Shown: one piece after another, positions 35,424 through 43,477 of the stretch
Layout: each line of letters starts with the position of its first letter
How positions within the stretch are numbered: the first letter of the stretch is position 1
Source: Clostridiaceae bacterium
Lineage (GTDB): Bacteria; Bacillota; Clostridia; Oscillospirales; Acutalibacteraceae
NCBI GenBank assembly: GCA_016295355.1
Contig: JAEDLK010000005.1
Span: forward strand, 3,604 to 67,603
Length of the DNA: 64,000 nucleotides
Reading direction: 5' to 3'
Notes under the pieces: model-generated
Database searches by the model: none
Told to the model about the DNA's origin: nothing
Seen by the model: only the letters and a program-made list of their open reading frames with translations
Program-made: the position numbers and the translations under genes

Positions 35424-36328
35424 AACTGCTCCTTCCAGGATAAAGACACCTGCGTGACCGATCCCCCTACAAAGGGTGCTATCGTCGGGTCACTGACCAA
35501 TTCCTTGATTTGTGTTTCCATCGCATACCGAACCGTGTCCTCCATGATTTCTCTTGAGCGAACTTCTAAACAAAGCACCCCATCACGCAAGCTCTTTCGC
35601 TTGATGCGACCAAAGTGAATTCTCCGGCCGTCCACCAAAAGTAGGCTATCATATAGCTCCCCTCTCGTACCGGCCAACAACTGTGATTGCTGCAGAGGTA
35701 GTACCCGTTGGCATTTACCTCTTTCGAACAGGCCGACGCCGTCAATTTGATACTGCTCGTTTTCTTTTCTTAAATGAAACAGCAGATACCGCCCGTCCTG
35801 TTGCCAAGCATTGACCACTCGCGGCAGGCTGCCGGCCTTTTTCATGCCGAAGGTTTCCTTGCCGTGCCGGACAAGCCGGGACAATTCCTCGCCGGTGGTT
35901 GTGCCGGTTTGCTCATTGCCGGAAATCAAAAGCGCCGGATCCTCGCAGCATAAAAGATCTATCGACGGCGACAGATCATATCCCGAAAAACAGAAATCCA
36001 AAACCTGTTGCATACTGCCTTGATCCATGCCTGCCCCCAACAAGATAACCGGGCACTGGCTGAGCATCATACGGCCATAGGTGCTGTTTTGCAAATCGGA
36101 CAAAGCGGCTTCTAGGGTCACGCCGCGCCCCTTGGCTACCAAAGCATGATAAGATAGTTCTCCGCCTACATCCACATCCAATGTTTCGGCCGTAAGACAA
36201 ATCCCGCTTTCATCCCGATTGACGCCCAATGCCGTAATGATGCGTCGGTCCTCCGGTTCACAGTAATCACTGCAACCGCATAAAAGCAGCATTAAAAGCA
36301 CCATCACTATCAGCACAAACCGTTTCAT
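35420..36328 (-). CDS. gerAC: Ger(x)C-family spore germination lipoprotein
   Basis: C subunit of the germinant receptor. Residues 1-20 form a lipoprotein signal ending in LLLCGCSD, so Cys18 is the expected lipidation site. The GerAC domain follows with EPEDRRIITALGVNRD and a C-terminal domain with SWKEQL at its end. ATG 36328 follows GAAGGAAG; earlier in-frame codons to 36400 lie inside gerAA. At 302 aa it is shorter than usual (about 370-400), with the middle domain apparently reduced. Confidence 0.88.
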   Translation of the reverse strand: MKRFVLIVMVLLMLLLCGCSDYCEPEDRRIITALGVNRDESGICLTAETLDVDVGGELSYHALVAKGRGVTLEAALSDLQNSTYGRMMLSQCPVILLGAGMDQGSMQQVLDFCFSGYDLSPSIDLLCCEDPALLISGNEQTGTTTGEELSRLVRHGKETFGMKKAGSLPRVVNAWQQDGRYLLFHLRKENEQYQIDGVGLFERGKCQRVLPLQQSQLLAGTRGELYDSLLLVDGRRIHFGRIKRKSLRDGVLCLEVRSREIMEDTVRYAMETQIKELVSDPTIAPFVGGSVTQVSLSWKEQL

Positions 36329-36330
36329 CT

Positions 36331-37818
36331 TTATCGCTTCCTTCTCTGCCGTACCCGATTCCGGCTCAAGGAAAACGGACGCAAAATCATCCGATTCCAA
36401 GGTGAGCGAATCAGTGTGTCTTTTAAGCTCTGCGGGGTAAAACGCAGTCCGGGCTCCACATAGCCGACCTCAAAGGAATGCAAAGCATACAAATGAATGT
36501 GCCACAATGTAAAACCTAAAAAGAAGCCGAACAGTCCCAAAAGCGATGCCAGCACCAAAAGCATAAGTCTTAAATAAAAGATCGCTCCTTTTAATCGGGG
36601 TAACATCAAGCCGGCAATCCCGCACAGGGCGGTGATGATCAAGACCGGTGCGCTGACAAGCCGCGCCTCCACGGCCGCCTGTCCCACCACCAGACCGCCG
36701 ACAATGCTCATGGCATTACCGACGCTTTGTTGCATTCGTATGCCGGTTTCTTTTAGAATTTCAAAAACCAAGATTAGTAACAGAATTTCGGCAAACGAGG
36801 AAAACGGCACCCCGTTACGGGCGGCGGCAATGCTGATAAAAAACGAGGTAGGCAACAGGGCCGGGTGAAAGACCGTAACGGCCAAATACAATGCCGGCAA
36901 ACAGACCGCCAAATAAAAACACAGATATCTGAGAACCCGTCCTATACCGGCCACTAAATAGTGTGTATAATAATCATCATCGGATTGAAAATTCTCGGCG
37001 AACAGATACGGCATCGTCAGCACAACGGGTGTACCGTCCACCATGATCGCCACACGTCCCTCTAACAGTCTGGCGGCCACAATATCAGGTCGTTCGGTAC
37101 TGCCCATGGTCTTAAACAGCGACCATCGGTGATCACTGATTAGCTCATTGATGTAATGGCTGTCTAAAATGCCGTCAATATCAATGCTATCTAAGCGCTT
37201 GCGAATCAATTCCACCGTTTCCTTCCTCACCACCGATTCCAAATAGCAAATAAAGATTTTTGTGTCGCTTTTTCGCCCGATGGAACGGCCTTCGATGCAC
37301 AAATCCGGGGTGGGCAACTTGCGGCGTAACATGGCCGCATTGAACATCAGTGCCTCATCAAAGCCCTCTCTCGGCCCCTGTTGCACCCGTTCATCCCCCG
37401 GCTCACTGATGCCCCGTGTGCGCCAGCCCTTGGTGTTGATGACCAACGCACCAACACTGCCGTCTAACAACAGAATGCTGTCGCCGTACAAAAGGCCCGT
37501 CAGCATCTCTTTAACATCTGTGACGATTTTGACTTCATTAGCACACAAAATCCGTCGAGCCACGCAGTCGGCCAACGGCTCATCGCCTCGGTCGGCCGAA
37601 GAAATCGTCAAGGGCTTAATCACGCCCTCGTTGATGATTTCAGCATTAACCATACCGTCAAAAAACAACAGGCAACCGGCCACGCCCTTATACCGCAACA
37701 CAAGCGGACGCTCACGGAACACGGCATCCTTTTCAAAAATGCGGCTGAACAAGGCTCGATCGGTTTCTAAACATCCGGTCAAATTGACCCCTGCAAAGCC
37801 GGCTAAATCTCGCTTCAT
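36331..37818 (-). CDS. gerAA: Spore germination receptor subunit A
   Basis: 495-aa GerA-family protein. A soluble N-terminal region (about 1-245) with two subdomains is followed by about five transmembrane segments and a short basic tail. Family hallmarks are SILLLDGSVGALVINTKGW, GRKSDTKIFICYLESV, ISDHRWSLFKTMGSTERPD (family RPDxV region), and EGRVAIMVDGTPVVLTMPYL. ATG 37818 follows AAGAGGG; the in-frame ATG at 38070 would run through the degenerate repeat at 38010-38115. It is the first gene of the A-C-B operon. Confidence 0.93.
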   Translation of the reverse strand: MKRDLAGFAGVNLTGCLETDRALFSRIFEKDAVFRERPLVLRYKGVAGCLLFFDGMVNAEIINEGVIKPLTISSADRGDEPLADCVARRILCANEVKIVTDVKEMLTGLLYGDSILLLDGSVGALVINTKGWRTRGISEPGDERVQQGPREGFDEALMFNAAMLRRKLPTPDLCIEGRSIGRKSDTKIFICYLESVVRKETVELIRKRLDSIDIDGILDSHYINELISDHRWSLFKTMGSTERPDIVAARLLEGRVAIMVDGTPVVLTMPYLFAENFQSDDDYYTHYLVAGIGRVLRYLCFYLAVCLPALYLAVTVFHPALLPTSFFISIAAARNGVPFSSFAEILLLILVFEILKETGIRMQQSVGNAMSIVGGLVVGQAAVEARLVSAPVLIITALCGIAGLMLPRLKGAIFYLRLMLLVLASLLGLFGFFLGFTLWHIHLYALHSFEVGYVEPGLRFTPQSLKDTLIRSPWNRMILRPFSLSRNRVRQRRKR

Positions 37819-38009
37819 ACAATCCCTCTTCTCATTCTCCTTTAGTATGACAACCACGGGAATGATTATGCGAAGAGCAGATGAAATCGGCCGTCTGTCG
37901 CCGGCAAAAACAGCGATCTTTATGACAACGATGATCAATATCCGAACAAAAAAAGCGTTGCTACAAGCCGACTGAATCGTCTTGTGCACTGGCAAATGAT
38001 TGGTTATTT

Positions 38010-38115
38010 GACTGTGCTCTAGATTCATGGCCATGGATATAGTCAAATGATCTTTGAAAAATTGTGTCAAATCTTTGATTTAGGGTCAAACTATCAAAGT
38101 TTTTCGTTCTTTCGA
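38010..38115 (+). repeat. Degenerate third copy of the multi-hairpin repeat
   Basis: GCTCTAGATTCATGGCCATGG and the following CTTTGAAAAATTGTGTCAAATC align with GCTCTATATTCATGGCAATGG and CTTTGAAAATTTGCTGCCAAATC of the copy at 42914-43126, in the same orientation. The remainder is heavily diverged. Confidence 0.55.
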
Positions 38116-38139
38116 CTGACCACAACCTCAATCATTGCC

Positions 38140-38168
38140 TTGCATTGCCGCATGCGATATGATACAAT
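38140..38168 (+). promoter_or_regulatory. Promoter of the cobalamin riboswitch transcript
   Basis: TTGCAT (38140-38145), 17-nt spacer, TACAAT (38163-38168), just before the aptamer. Confidence 0.65.
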
Positions 38169-38175
38169 AAAAACC

Positions 38176-38370
38176 GCATCAAGGGAAACGGGTGGGAATC
38201 CCGTACGAGCCCGTCGCCGTGTTAAACGCCATATGTTTTTTCTACGCCTCTGCCGCAAGGGGCGGACAAGCCATTGGACTGCTTCCGAGAAGGCGAAAAA
38301 ACAGGTTTTCAGTCGAAATATCTTGGTGCAGAAATCGGTCATACCGCAACTCCTTCAAGTTGCGGACACT
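38176..38370 (+). ncRNA. Cobalamin (AdoCbl) riboswitch
   Basis: Conserved blocks of the B12 aptamer are in order: AAGGGAAACGGGTGGGAATC then CCCGTACGAGCCCGTCGCCGTG, a variable arm, AGCCATTGG with CGAGAAGGC (the B12 box partner region), and CAGTC...TATCTTGGTG. After the aptamer, CCGCAACT/AGTTGCGG (38345-38366) forms a hairpin without a T-run, so control may be translational. The downstream genes fit cobalamin uptake. Confidence 0.85.
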
Positions 38371-38415
38371 GCGAGCGCCGGTGAAAGATCCAATACAAAA
38401 AAAGGAGACTTTCTT

Positions 38416-38868
38416 ATGAAAAGAAACACCACAGCCACTCTTTTGGTTCGCCTGTCCTGTTTGGTGCTGATTGCGGCATTAGCACTGACCTTGTCCGCCT
38501 GCGGACAAAAGCAACCCGAAACCACCGCCCCAATAGACGGTGTGGCCGAACAGGCAAGCCCGGCCGTTTTAGGCACCGGTGCCACCGTCTTTACCTTAAA
38601 GGTCACCACCGATACGGGCAGTAGCACCGATTTTATCATCCACACCGATGAAAAAACCGTGGGGGCCGCTTTACTTAACGTCGGTTTGATTGCCGGAACC
38701 CCGAGTGAATACGGTTTGTATGTCACCACGGTCAACGGTATCACTGCCGATTATAACACCGACGGCACCTACTGGGCTTTTTATGTCAACGGCGACTATG
38801 CCACAACCGGCGTGGACACCACCGATGTAACCCCCGACGGTTGCTATGAACTGAAAAAGCAAAAATGA
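38416..38868 (+). CDS. DUF4430 (transcobalamin-like) lipoprotein
   Basis: 150-aa surface lipoprotein with signal peptide ending LTLSACGQ (Cys32 lipidated). The mature region holds a DUF4430 domain, the C-terminal beta domain also found in transcobalamin and intrinsic factor: KTVGAALLNVGLIAG, GLYVTTVNGITADY and TYWAFYVNGDYATTGVD are typical. ATG 38416 follows AAAGGAG. Control by the B12 riboswitch and the overlap (4 nt) with an ECF S component gene make it a likely extracellular corrinoid-binding protein. Confidence 0.88.
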   Translation: MKRNTTATLLVRLSCLVLIAALALTLSACGQKQPETTAPIDGVAEQASPAVLGTGATVFTLKVTTDTGSSTDFIIHTDEKTVGAALLNVGLIAGTPSEYGLYVTTVNGITADYNTDGTYWAFYVNGDYATTGVDTTDVTPDGCYELKKQK

Positions 38869-39368
38869 AATGCCCAAGCTTAAAGGACATTTGCCTTTTT
38901 TCTATCCTTGGTACCTTAATGTTTATCTCAAAGCTAATCATGGAATTTCTGCCTAATGTACATTTGTTAGCCATGCTAACCATTATCTACACGGTTGTTT
39001 TCCGAAAAAAAGCTCTGTGGGCATTGGCGGTCTTCCTGCTTTTAAGCGGTATTTATGCCGGCTTTAATCTGTGGTGGCTCCCCTATTGCTATCTTTGGCC
39101 GTTGTTATGGGGTGCGACCATGCTGTTGCCAAAAAACATGAAGCCCAAAACCGCCGCCCTTGTCTATATGATGATTGCCGGCCTGCACGGTTTTTTGTTT
39201 GGTACGCTGTATGCGCCGGCACAGGCCATCATGTTTGGCCTTTCCTTTAAGAGCACCCTTGCATGGATTGTTGCCGGGCTTCCCTTTGATGCCATTCATG
39301 GCATCAGCAATTTTTTGGTGACAGCCTTGGCTCTGCCCTGCATTCGTATCTTAAGGCGTCTTGCCTAA
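38865..39368 (+). CDS. ECF transporter S component, probably for cobalamin or precursor
   Basis: 167-aa integral membrane substrate-binding subunit of an energy-coupling factor transporter, with about five or six helices. MEFLPNVHLLAMLTIIYTVV and AGLPFDAIHGISNFLVTALA are S-component features. No EcfA or EcfT genes are adjacent, so it would use a shared ECF module encoded elsewhere. The ATGA start overlaps the lipoprotein stop. Cobalamin specificity is inferred from the riboswitch. Confidence 0.85.
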   Translation: MKCPSLKDICLFSILGTLMFISKLIMEFLPNVHLLAMLTIIYTVVFRKKALWALAVFLLLSGIYAGFNLWWLPYCYLWPLLWGATMLLPKNMKPKTAALVYMMIAGLHGFLFGTLYAPAQAIMFGLSFKSTLAWIVAGLPFDAIHGISNFLVTALALPCIRILRRLA

Positions 39369-39429
39369 CAAAAGATACACTAAAAAAACCATGTGATAGG
39401 TTCACATTCTTTTACTTGATGCCCAAAAA

Positions 39430-39476
39430 ACAACATCCGATTCGACTGCCGTCGGATCGGATGTTGTATTATTTTA
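39430..39476. terminator. Bidirectional terminator between the ECF gene and mgtE
   Basis: Perfect stem ACAACATCCGAT/ATCGGATGTTGT with T-runs on both strands. Confidence 0.85.
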
Positions 39477-39481
39477 CATAA

Positions 39482-40912
39482 TTAGGCAACCGGTGCAAAG
39501 TTGATCAGCAACAGCCATGCCAAGCCGTAATAGGTGACCACAGCCACCAAGTCGTTCACCGTGGTAATGAGCGGTCCGGAGGCTACGGCCGGATCAATCT
39601 TTAAGCTCTTAAAGATTAACGGAATCACCGTGCCGGTCAAACTGGACACCGTCATGGAAATGCAAAGGGCCAGTCCGGCACAGCCGGAGGTCGCAAAGGA
39701 AAAAACCGGCGGTTTATCTTTGAAAAACATAATATATAAGCCAATCAGAACAAAGGAAACGATTCCTAAAAACAGACCATTACAAAAACCGACTCGCATT
39801 TCTTTAAGCACAAACGACAGCCGTTTTTTGAAATTGAGGTTTTCGTCGGTCAGCACACGAATGGTCACGGCCAATGACTGAGTTCCCACATTGCCGGCCA
39901 TACCCAAAATTAAAGACTGAAAACAGATGATCAAGGTCAAAGAACTGACAACCGGCTCAAAGACCGCCACAACTGAGGAAACCAACAGCCCTAAAAACAG
40001 CAGAATAACCAGCCACGGGATCCGCTTACGCATACTTTTCAAAAGCGGTTCCTTCAAATCCTCCTCGGCAGTCAAACCGGCCAATTTAGCGTAGTCATCG
40101 CCCATTTCATTGTCTACGATTTCCACAATGTCCTGCGAGGTGATGACACCAATCAGCGTCTTATCTTCGCTGCTTAACACAGGGATAGAATCCTCAGAGT
40201 ATTCCTTTAACTGCTCAATGGTGTCACTGATGATTTCATTATCGTAAACAAACGGATAGGAGGTGGTGATTAAATCCTCCAGTGGGGTATCCTGTCGGGC
40301 AATAATCAAATCCTTTAGATCAATCGCCCCGTAGAACGTGTCATCATCCTCCACCACATAGATGGTCGAAATGTTATCATTGTCGGCTGCCTGGTCAATT
40401 AAGGCCTTCATAGCCTGCTTCACTGTCAAATGTCTCTTAATGTCGATGAAGTTGGTGGTCATGATGCTACCGAACTCGCCGTCATCGTACGAACGAATCA
40501 GCTCGATATCCTCTTTGGCCTGCGGCTCGATGAGTTGCATCAGCTCCTGCCGTTTGTCCTCATCTAACTCATCCAAAATATCAATAGCATCGTCGGCGTC
40601 CATGTTTTCAATAACATCGGCCGCCTCATCAGCATCCAATTCCTCAATGTAGGTGCTGACATCATCCAAATAAGCGAAGATGTCTGACACCCGATCGGGT
40701 CCCAGCACCTCATACAACCGTTCACGCTCTTGCGGGGAAAGCTCTTCGACCACCGAGGCAATATCGTTATCGTGATAATTCTCTAATCCCTCGGCAATTT
40801 CGTCATCTGATTTGCCACTGCGAATGAGTGATAATATCTCATCACTGTAGCCGCGGTTTTCCAAAACAGCCTCGTCCTCAAACTGTTCCGTCAACACTTC
40901 TTTTTCATCCAT
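39482..40912 (-). CDS. mgtE: Magnesium transporter MgtE
   Basis: Mg2+ channel. An N-terminal superhelical domain (about 25-150, rich in Asp and Glu) is followed by two CBS domains (about 155-280, including TSQDIVEIVDNEMGDDYAKL) and five transmembrane helices from about residue 315. The pore region carries ILGMAGNVGTQSLAVTIRVL. ATG 40912 follows GGGAGG. That ribosome binding site is inside a hairpin, and an attenuator precedes it. Confidence 0.94.
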   Translation of the reverse strand: MDEKEVLTEQFEDEAVLENRGYSDEILSLIRSGKSDDEIAEGLENYHDNDIASVVEELSPQERERLYEVLGPDRVSDIFAYLDDVSTYIEELDADEAADVIENMDADDAIDILDELDEDKRQELMQLIEPQAKEDIELIRSYDDGEFGSIMTTNFIDIKRHLTVKQAMKALIDQAADNDNISTIYVVEDDDTFYGAIDLKDLIIARQDTPLEDLITTSYPFVYDNEIISDTIEQLKEYSEDSIPVLSSEDKTLIGVITSQDIVEIVDNEMGDDYAKLAGLTAEEDLKEPLLKSMRKRIPWLVILLFLGLLVSSVVAVFEPVVSSLTLIICFQSLILGMAGNVGTQSLAVTIRVLTDENLNFKKRLSFVLKEMRVGFCNGLFLGIVSFVLIGLYIMFFKDKPPVFSFATSGCAGLALCISMTVSSLTGTVIPLIFKSLKIDPAVASGPLITTVNDLVAVVTYYGLAWLLLINFAPVA

Positions 40913-40920
40913 AAAAAACA

Positions 40921-40942
40921 GACCTCCCGTATTCGGGCGGTC
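40921..40942 (-). promoter_or_regulatory. Hairpin sequestering the mgtE ribosome binding site
   Basis: On the minus strand GACCGCCCGAATACGGGAGG then TC folds into GACC-CCCG/CGGG-GGTC; the GGGAGG of mgtE is in the 3' arm. Confidence 0.6.
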
Positions 40943-41096
40943 CGCAAACACAACAACGCCGACGGCAAAAAACTACCGCAGCGACAAAAAGGACAGGCGC
41001 AGACCGTCCGTTGCTATTAAAATGTACTGACTACTTCGGGGATTCGCACCGGCATCCACGCCTTTTCACCTCACAAATTCTGTTTTAGCTTTCGCC
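40943..41096 (-). ncRNA. Structured mgtE leader, possible magnesium-responsive riboswitch
   Basis: About 150-nt untranslated leader from the promoter at 41103-41131 to the attenuator. It includes TGAGGTGAAAAGGCGTGGAT followed by GCCGGTGCGAATCCCCGAAG. It has the position and switching parts expected of a metal-sensing leader, but I could not match it to the M-box consensus with confidence, so the class is open. Confidence 0.5.
40986..41009 (-). terminator. Attenuator in the mgtE leader
   Basis: GGACGG TCTGCG CCTGTCC followed by TTTTTG on the minus strand, about 75 nt before the mgtE start. Confidence 0.65.
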
Positions 41097-41102
41097 ATGG
41101 AT

Positions 41103-41131
41103 ATTGTAACACACTCCTCCCACTTTTGCAA
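41103..41131 (-). promoter_or_regulatory. Promoter of mgtE
   Basis: Minus strand TTGCAA, 17-nt spacer, TACAAT. Confidence 0.65.
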
Positions 41132-41154
41132 GAGACAAACTAAAAAAGGGTAGC

Positions 41155-41183
41155 TTGACAACCAACTTTCTTTGGGCTATAAT
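41155..41183 (+). promoter_or_regulatory. Promoter of tyrS
   Basis: TTGACA, 17-nt spacer, TATAAT. Confidence 0.85.
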
Positions 41184-41189
41184 AAGAAA

Positions 41190-41467
41190 AAAAACAAACA
41201 GGCTATGACAGGAAACAAGTAGCATGGTTTTCCCCGGCACAGAGAGGTTCGATCTGCTGAAACGAACTCCGGGCAACCTTTGTCGAATACCCTCCTCAGC
41301 CGCCGCCTGAACCGTCAGTAGGGTGTGCCGGGTGATACCCGTTAGCGTATCGGTGTGTTACACACGCAAAGGTTTGCTTATCGGTTGCTAAGCAAATAAA
41401 TTGAGGTGGTACCGTGGCTTTGTCACCCTCATTCCCTCTTTTGGGGAGTGGGGGTGTTTGATTTTTT
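41190..41467 (+). ncRNA. Tyrosine T-box leader
   Basis: tRNA-sensing leader before tyrS. The T-box sequence GAGGTGGTACCGTGG is at 41404-41418 (antiterminator); GAATACCC at 41285-41292 offers a UAC (Tyr) specifier at 41288-41290. The terminator follows as CACCCTCATTCCC with GGGGAGTGGGGGTG and TTTGATTTTTT. Confidence 0.9.
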
Positions 41468-41485
41468 CGGAGAGGATGTTTTTGA

Positions 41486-42706
41486 ATGGGAATTTACGAG
41501 GAATTGAAAGCAAGAGGCTTGATAGCACAGGTGACCGATGAGGAAAAGGTGCGTGAGCTGGTCAACACCGGCAAGGCTGTGTTCTATATCGGGTTTGACC
41601 CCACGGCCGACAGTCTGCATGTAGGTCACTTTATGGCTCTGTGCTTGATGAAGCGTCTGCAAATGGCCGGCAACCGTCCGATCGCCTTAATCGGCGGCGG
41701 TACCGGCTACATCGGCGACCCATCCGGTCGCAGTGATATGCGTACCATGATGACCAAAGAAACCATTGAGCACAACTGTGCCTGCTTCAAAAAGCAGATG
41801 GAACGGTTTATTGAATTCGGAGAGGGCAAAGCCTTGATGGTCAACAACGCCGACTGGCTGTTAAAGCTCAATTATGTCGATTTATTGCGTGAGGTCGGCG
41901 CCTGCTTCTCGGTCAACAATATGTTGCGTGCCGAGTGCTACAAGCAACGCATGGAAAAGGGTCTTTCCTTCTTGGAATTCAATTATATGATTATGCAAAG
42001 CTATGACTTTTATCATATGTATCAGACACTTGGTTGTAATTTACAGTTCGGCGGCGACGATCAGTGGAGCAATATGCTCGGCGGACGGGAATTGATTCGT
42101 CGCAAGTTAGGCGGTGAAGCCGAGTCCATGACCATTACCCTGCTGTTAAACAGCGAGGGCAAAAAAATGGGCAAGACTGTCGGCGGTGCCGTATGGCTGG
42201 ATCCCGAAAAGACCAGTCCCTATGACTTCTTCCAGTATTGGCGGAATGTCGGGGATGCCGATGTACTCAAATGTATTCGTATGCTGACCTTCCTACCGCT
42301 GGAGACTATTGACGAAATGGATACCTGGAGCGGTAGCCAATTAAACAAAGCTAAGGAAATTTTGGCCTTTGAGTTGACCAAGCTGGTACACGGTGAGGAA
42401 GAAGCAAGGAAGGCGCTGGATGCTTCCCACAGTATGTTTGCCGGCTGTAAAGATTCCAACGATATTCCCACCCATACCTTAAGTGCCGATGATTTGACCG
42501 ATGACCGTATCGGTTTGTTGGACATCATGGTCAAGAGTGGTTTGTGCGTCTCCAAGAGTGATGCCAGAACCGTGGTGCAGCAGGGCGGCGTCACGGTAAA
42601 CGAGGAAAAGGTTGCCGACCCCAAGACCTTTTATGAGCCCGATGCCTTAAAAGAGGGTCTGCTCATTCGCAAGGGCAAAAAGAAATTCATTCGCGTCAGT
42701 CTGTAA
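41486..42706 (+). CDS. tyrS: Tyrosyl-tRNA synthetase
   Basis: Class I synthetase. The HIGH-equivalent is LHVGHFMAL (residues about 45-53), the KMSKS-equivalent is KKMGKTVGGAV, and the tyrosine pocket motif is FYHMYQTLGCNLQFGGDDQW. A C-terminal S4 RNA-binding domain (about 340-406) includes GLCVSKSDARTVVQQGGVTV. At 406 aa it is normal length. ATG 41486 follows GGAGAGG. Confidence 0.96.
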   Translation: MGIYEELKARGLIAQVTDEEKVRELVNTGKAVFYIGFDPTADSLHVGHFMALCLMKRLQMAGNRPIALIGGGTGYIGDPSGRSDMRTMMTKETIEHNCACFKKQMERFIEFGEGKALMVNNADWLLKLNYVDLLREVGACFSVNNMLRAECYKQRMEKGLSFLEFNYMIMQSYDFYHMYQTLGCNLQFGGDDQWSNMLGGRELIRRKLGGEAESMTITLLLNSEGKKMGKTVGGAVWLDPEKTSPYDFFQYWRNVGDADVLKCIRMLTFLPLETIDEMDTWSGSQLNKAKEILAFELTKLVHGEEEARKALDASHSMFAGCKDSNDIPTHTLSADDLTDDRIGLLDIMVKSGLCVSKSDARTVVQQGGVTVNEEKVADPKTFYEPDALKEGLLIRKGKKKFIRVSL

Positions 42707-42774
42707 GTGAATTTGGCGGGTGTAGGTCATCCATCTATCGCCCCGACAAACGAACAATTGAATCAGGCAAAGCC

Positions 42775-42800
42775 TTCCCTGTGTAAAGGAAGGTGGATGC
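42775..42800 (+). terminator. Hairpin downstream of tyrS
   Basis: CCTTCC/GGAAGG stem with an 8-nt loop about 65 nt after tyrS, without a clear T-run; it may be part of a dispersed repeat rather than a terminator. Confidence 0.35.
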
Positions 42801-42913
42801 GCCGTTAGTCAAAGACGAAAGGGTTTTGCTTGAGTCGAAGGGAATCGAACCCCACACGCCCTACAAATGAAATTCTTTCGTTTCCCTGTACTCTATTGCC
42901 GGACACACGCCGG

Positions 42914-43126
42914 TATCATGACTATAGAATATCGAAACGCTACAAAGCGTTTCGATAAAGCCGATTTTATCGGCTCTTGCCAATTCAAATACGCACTGTT
43001 TTGAATTGGCTCTATATTCATGGCAATGGTGTCGACAAATTTTCTTTGAAAATTTGCTGCCAAATCGAAGATTTGGTGTCGAAATCGTGTGTTTAACCAC
43101 TATTTCGACTATCTATAACCATTATG
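42914..43126 (-). repeat. Multi-hairpin MITE-like repeat, copy B
   Basis: About 213 bp with short terminal inverted repeats (ATCATGACTATAGA... / ...TCTATAACCATTAT) and several internal hairpins, 92% similar by eye to copy A at 53545-53758 and in the opposite orientation. It includes GCCAATTC/GAATTGGC at 42979-42986 and 43003-43010. Confidence 0.85.
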
Positions 43127-43159
43127 ACGCCGCTTCGCCCTTTTTGTATAAGCAAAAAT

Positions 43160-43355
43160 GATCTGTTTGTAAGGTTGAAAGAAGTTACTCCCAACGGGTT
43201 GCCTGTACGGTGCAGCCGTGAATAGGCAACCAGGCTGATGCCTTGCATAAACAATGGAAATGCCGCCATTTAATAGGCGGCCGCCAAAACCGACACCTGT
43301 TCTATTCTGTCACATGAACCACCTGATGAAAGCTTTTTTCATTGGGTGTTTTTTT
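43160..43355 (+). ncRNA. Candidate structured RNA, 6S-like in size
   Basis: Roughly 190 nt between the repeat and the GntR operon, with nested stems GGTTGCCT/AGGCAACC around ACGG/CCGT (43199-43230), GCCGCC/GGCGGC (43262-43281) and an outer GGTT/AACC closure, ended by a strong terminator. Size and isolated position suit 6S RNA, but I cannot confirm it by homology. Confidence 0.4.
43320..43355 (+). terminator. Terminator of the candidate RNA
   Basis: CACCTGATGAA/TTCATTGGGTG stem followed by seven Ts. Confidence 0.8.
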
Positions 43356-43409
43356 GCTCCATTCTGCCCGATGCCACCCCCCTTTCTTCCATACTTTTGA
43401 AAAAAAGAC

Positions 43410-43438
43410 TTGACAAACCGGCATAATTGTATTATTTT
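43410..43438 (+). promoter_or_regulatory. Promoter of the GntR-ABC operon
   Basis: TTGACA, 17-nt spacer, TATTTT (weak -10). Confidence 0.6.
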
Positions 43439-43455
43439 GATAGTAAACTAATACA
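43428..43455 (+). promoter_or_regulatory. Predicted YtrA-type operator
   Basis: TGTATTA and TAATACA as perfect inverted half-sites separated by 14 nt, overlapping the -10 box of the promoter. Confidence 0.65.
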
Positions 43456-43477
43456 GTTGATGAGAGGAGTGAATGTA

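Larger units (their letters stand above)
37819..38175. other. Intergenic region between gerAA and the cobalamin riboswitch
   Basis: About 360 bases. Contains the degenerate repeat copy at 38010-38115 and the riboswitch promoter at its right end. No gene seen. Confidence 0.5.

Noticed and set aside
40943..41096. Firm call of an M-box riboswitch before mgtE
   Set aside because: The position fits, but the conserved M-box blocks could not be matched by eye, so it is listed only as a structured leader of open class.
42836..42872. tRNA-like T-arm (minus strand GGGGTTCGATTCCC) beside the repeat
   Set aside because: The T-loop and part of its stem are present, but no acceptor, D or anticodon arm lies upstream and the 3' end lacks a proper CCA context. 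It could be a remnant, but not a gene.
42861..43100. 79-aa minus-strand ORF over repeat copy B, similar to a 69-aa ORF over copy A (53572-53781)
   Set aside because: The two proteins look alike only because the repeat DNA is alike. The sequence is built of hairpins, has no ribosome binding site, and the frames end differently.
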